Shown here piece by piece: positions 7,101 to 8,565 of a stretch of 8,565 bases of DNA. Positions within the stretch are counted from its first letter, which is position 1. The number at the start of each line of letters is the position of its first letter. The notes beneath the pieces are model-generated. The model saw nothing but the letters and a program-made list of their open reading frames with translations. It was not told the origin of the DNA and made no database searches. Where the stretch lies: the NCBI GenBank assembly GCA_002454415.1, contig DKIT01000145.1:26255-34819 (forward strand), given 5' to 3'. The translations under genes and the position numbers were made by a program. This stretch comes from Sphingobacterium sp. UBA6711. Its GTDB lineage: Bacteria > Bacteroidota > Bacteroidia > Sphingobacteriales > Sphingobacteriaceae.

Positions 7101-7707
7101 TAATGAAATTATTGTAGAAGGTATCGGAAAGGTGAGTAATCTGGCCAACTGGCAGCGTGTAGGTCAGGCGACACCACGTTTTTTTGGTGGATTTAACAAT
7201 AGTTTTCAATACAAAAACTATAGCCTCCATGTCGAGTGGTGGTTTCAGGTGGGTAACTATACACAGATGTCATTGGTGAATAATTTTCAATCGCCGACAG
7301 CCCCTCGACTAGGACGGAATAATGTTGTTTTCGCCGATAACCAGCATGTTTGGCAGGGACCTGGTGATACAAAGGCCAATTATCCGGATGTTTTTAGTAC
7401 GAATCCAAATGCATGGACAGCGCTCACATACCGCTCATCCAGGATGTGGGGGAATGCAAGCCATGCACGCTTACGTAATGTAAGGTTTACCTATAGTCTA
7501 CCGACCTCAGCCTTGAAAGCTTTGAGGTTAGTTCGCGCTGATATTTTTGTGAGTGGGGACAACTTGTATGTTATTAAACATAAGGATTTTGTAGGAGTAG
7601 ATCCCGAAGGGGCGGTCTTAGGCGGTGCAAATACAAGCTTTGGAGGTGCGGGGACGGGTTTTGCCAATCCGCGCAGGTTTTTACTTGGCGTTCAGCTAAC
7701 ATTTTAA
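4186..7707 (+). CDS. SusC/RagA-family TonB-dependent outer-membrane transducer with STN domain
   Basis: This 1173-residue protein imports substrate through the outer membrane using TonB energy and, with its STN domain, signals to the FecR protein encoded upstream. In order: a basic 20-residue leader; a signal peptide (about 21-43, cleavage likely after Ala-Leu-Ala before Gln44); STN domain (about 45-116); carboxypeptidase-regulatory-like beta domain (about 143-215, with Gly-Arg-Val-Val-Asp...Gly-Arg-Pro-Leu-Ala-Gly-Val-Thr); SusC-type signature Leu-Asp-Glu-Leu-Val-Val-Val-Gly-Tyr (223-231); plug (about 235-358, with Val-Val-Asp-Gly-Val at 307-311 and Ile-Tyr-Gly-Ser-Arg-Ala-Ala-Gln-Gly at 341-349); then a beta-barrel ending Gly-Val-Gln-Leu-Thr-Phe, a proper aromatic C-terminus. 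The ATG at 4186 is chosen because long basic leaders are common in this family; the ATG at 4246 (codon 21) is an alternative. The SusD gene follows after 8 nt. Substrate is unknown, probably a glycan or glycopeptide. Confidence 0.95.
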   Translation: MYKINKEDVHRPRSRPKPYIMKISLTTICCFLVCLQISATALAQKVTLKNKSITLKEAFREVNKQTGYHYLWSAKRVNSNTRITVDIKDLSLEPAIQQIIKGLQLSYNIQGRVITINESKPLLKATDAAKITTIVLDQQETISVKGRVVDSLGRPLAGVTIRVFSPKRRILQEANTDNRGDIYLEKVPKQSMLEFSLLGFRRLNHVAAEDLGILSMEAHTESLDELVVVGYMTKRASEVTGAVQSVKGEELRNSVSSPNVLSMLKGKTTGLYITESVGESGAKGQVIARGQSSMTTPTNNYLGPLIVVDGVITNYQSLQDAVNPADIEDISVLKDAASTAIYGSRAAQGVIVVTTKRGQSGKSSVEARIQTGIIQPVRDIRFMNTTELIDFMDTQMKRYWEQTPSIRNTFPDVSDFIRERRVYTDEDRTRNFNWEDKIYSNGNFTNTELGVRHGTDKTKFYVGIGWFKENGALYDNGFDRKNIRFNIDHAISSKLHTRINVSSIIDRTTRRNGVPELYMIQPFMSPFNQDGQLLDSLPVRQSSNYGPAYTTWTQNFLAETGYDNTRLTKVQNHLASISLRYNIRPYLTIQTSNSINFVGTNVNSYLDPSSFSGRYGGYPYLFSPASEVLPNGTLEIDDTKFVDYLMSNTLNFNKTYGNRHAISALVGQEWGKRTTEIMDIDMYNLLSNERNMGAAQNFGSPINVAYGFPYKPTGNYQERATFSVFGQADYNYAGRYMASFSVRTDATTNFGRDKRYGTFYSFSGGWNISKENFFKQIKAIDNLRLRASYGTSGRDLGDGYLNTTFYSETARYEQVENVGAVITQLANPMISWETLHNSNIGFDIAVLNNRINLSADIYHKRSDGLLQQVSLPSAQGALTQYQNVGQIVNRGIEVLLNTHNVKSENFNWQTSFNFSYNKNEITKLYQDSLLDSYSRSYYRKLGEDINVIKAIQFAGINPENGNMQHYNVDENGNEIIVEGIGKVSNLANWQRVGQATPRFFGGFNNSFQYKNYSLHVEWWFQVGNYTQMSLVNNFQSPTAPRLGRNNVVFADNQHVWQGPGDTKANYPDVFSTNPNAWTALTYRSSRMWGNASHARLRNVRFTYSLPTSALKALRLVRADIFVSGDNLYVIKHKDFVGVDPEGAVLGGANTSFGGAGTGFANPRRFLLGVQLTF

Positions 7708-7715
7708 TTTGATCC

Positions 7716-8565
7716 ATGATGAAAAATATGCAATATAAAAGTAGGCTGTTGAGGAATATATGCGGTGCGCTACTCATGACAAGTACGTCATTTGGTTTGT
7801 TATCCTGTAATAAGGAGCTTGATAAACTCAGACCACATAATGTGATTTTTGAAGAAAAGCAATTCGATACACCAGCAGGCTATTCAAAAGCTGTTTTGGG
7901 TATATATAGCTTGATCAGTACAGGCTCTGAAGCGAGTATAGGCGTTGGATATACGGATATGCAAATCTTTCTTTCCGAAGCCAAGGGAAACACGATACGT
8001 GCTAATGATGCTCAGATCAACCGGAATACTGATGCATTTGATTACATTAATTCTTCCAATAGGGATCTTTCTTATACCTATGCATACTGGCGTAGTAGCT
8101 ACAATGCTTTGCTGCACATCAATAAAGTACTTGCTCATGTAAAAGAGGGGGAAAGTAATCCCGTAATTCTGCAGGCGAAAGCAGAATCACTTTTTTTACG
8201 CGCTTACATTTACTTCAATCTGGTGCGGCTTTATGGAAAGCCATTTTATCAGGGTAAGGGTAATGCGCTTGGTGTAATGTTGGTGGTAAACGATGAATTT
8301 GCTCCAGGTTTAGCGCCCAAAAGAGCTAGTGTTGCCGAAGTATATGAGCAGGTCATGGCTGATCTCAGGAATGCAATCCCGTTATTTAAGCAAAAGAAAA
8401 CGAGCAGCTATGCGAGTAGTATGGCTGCGGAAGCTCTTTTATCCCGCGTGGCCCTTTACAGGGGCGGGACCTTTTCATCGCCAGATAAAGATGCCAACCA
8501 GCTGGCTTTTGAACATGCTGATAAGGTGATCCGTCAGGGAGATTTTCAACTTGTCGGGGGCGACG
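7716..8565 (+). CDS. SusD/RagB-family surface lipoprotein, N-terminal part (3' end outside window)
   Basis: The frame is open from ATG 7716 to the window end, giving 283 residues; full SusD proteins are usually about 450-650, so roughly half is present. A lipoprotein signal peptide ends in Leu-Leu-Ser-Cys with Cys31 as lipidation site, followed by Asn-Lys-Glu-Leu-Asp, a charged stretch suiting surface export in Bacteroidota. The SusD N-terminal helical (TPR-like) fold is recognised from Tyr-Trp-Arg-Ser-Ser-Tyr-Asn-Ala-Leu-Leu-His-Ile-Asn-Lys (124-137) and from Ala-Lys-Ala-Glu-Ser-Leu-Phe-Leu-Arg-Ala-Tyr (154-164) leading to Tyr-Phe-Asn-Leu-Val-Arg-Leu-Tyr-Gly (166-174). SusD proteins form a lid over the SusC barrel and bind substrate at the cell surface. 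A gap of only 8 nt after susC implies a shared transcript and probably coupled translation. ATG 7719 is an equally possible start, since the two ATG codons are adjacent. Confidence 0.93.
   Translation, partial: MMKNMQYKSRLLRNICGALLMTSTSFGLLSCNKELDKLRPHNVIFEEKQFDTPAGYSKAVLGIYSLISTGSEASIGVGYTDMQIFLSEAKGNTIRANDAQINRNTDAFDYINSSNRDLSYTYAYWRSSYNALLHINKVLAHVKEGESNPVILQAKAESLFLRAYIYFNLVRLYGKPFYQGKGNALGVMLVVNDEFAPGLAPKRASVAEVYEQVMADLRNAIPLFKQKKTSSYASSMAAEALLSRVALYRGGTFSSPDKDANQLAFEHADKVIRQGDFQLVGGD

Noticed and set aside
7884..8138. Opposing short reading frames (minus 7884-8138, plus 7945-8142) in the susD region.
   Set aside because: The SusD frame starting at 7716 runs through this region to the window end with a lipobox and SusD motifs, so these are shadows.
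1..8565. Search for tRNA or rRNA genes, CRISPR arrays, insertion sequences and attachment sites.
   Set aside because: No cloverleaf, rRNA-like, spaced-repeat or transposase sequences were seen by eye. Coding density and gene order are ordinary.

Overview
The window looks like chromosomal DNA from a Bacteroidota bacterium, most likely a Sphingobacteriia member such as Sphingobacterium or Pedobacter. That placement is by impression, without a database search. It rests on the ECF sigma / FecR anti-sigma / SusC / SusD gene order, the DUF4974-type end of the anti-sigma factor, the lack of Shine-Dalgarno sequences, A-rich translation starts, and promoter-like TAnnTTTG boxes. All genes read on the + strand.

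Left part (1-2023): the C-terminal end of an SGNH/GDSL-type esterase overlaps by 4 bases an MBOAT-family membrane O-acyltransferase. This pair resembles extracytoplasmic O-acetylation systems (AlgI/AlgJ/AlgX or PatA/PatB type) that acetylate a surface or exported glycan or peptidoglycan. The unit closes with a perfect 20-bp inverted repeat acting as an intrinsic terminator.

Right part (2040-8565): a Sus-like nutrient uptake locus under trans-envelope control. A TAnnTTTG box precedes an ECF sigma factor (TTG start), followed by a FecR-type anti-sigma factor with one membrane span, a 1173-residue SusC/RagA TonB-dependent transducer with an N-terminal STN signalling domain, and a SusD/RagB lipoprotein cut off by the window end. 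Expected logic: glycan binding at the SusCD complex is relayed through the STN domain to the FecR C-terminus, which releases the sigma factor to activate susC/susD. The window contains no glycoside hydrolase, so the substrate cannot be named.

The most interesting part is the 170-bp gap between fecR and susC (4016-4185). It contains a hairpin that is imperfect in sense RNA (two A.C mismatches) but fully paired as minus-strand RNA (two G.U wobbles) and followed there by a U-run, which makes it a good minus-strand terminator. About 55 bp away, overlapping the susC start codon, lies a perfect minus-strand TAnnTTTG box. Together they would produce an antisense RNA of about 85 nt covering the susC leader. 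Position and size resemble the DonS-type cis-antisense RNAs that repress polysaccharide utilisation loci in Bacteroides. A 10-bp inverted repeat in the same leader could also pair across the susC ribosome-entry region. The antisense RNA is a prediction from sequence only.
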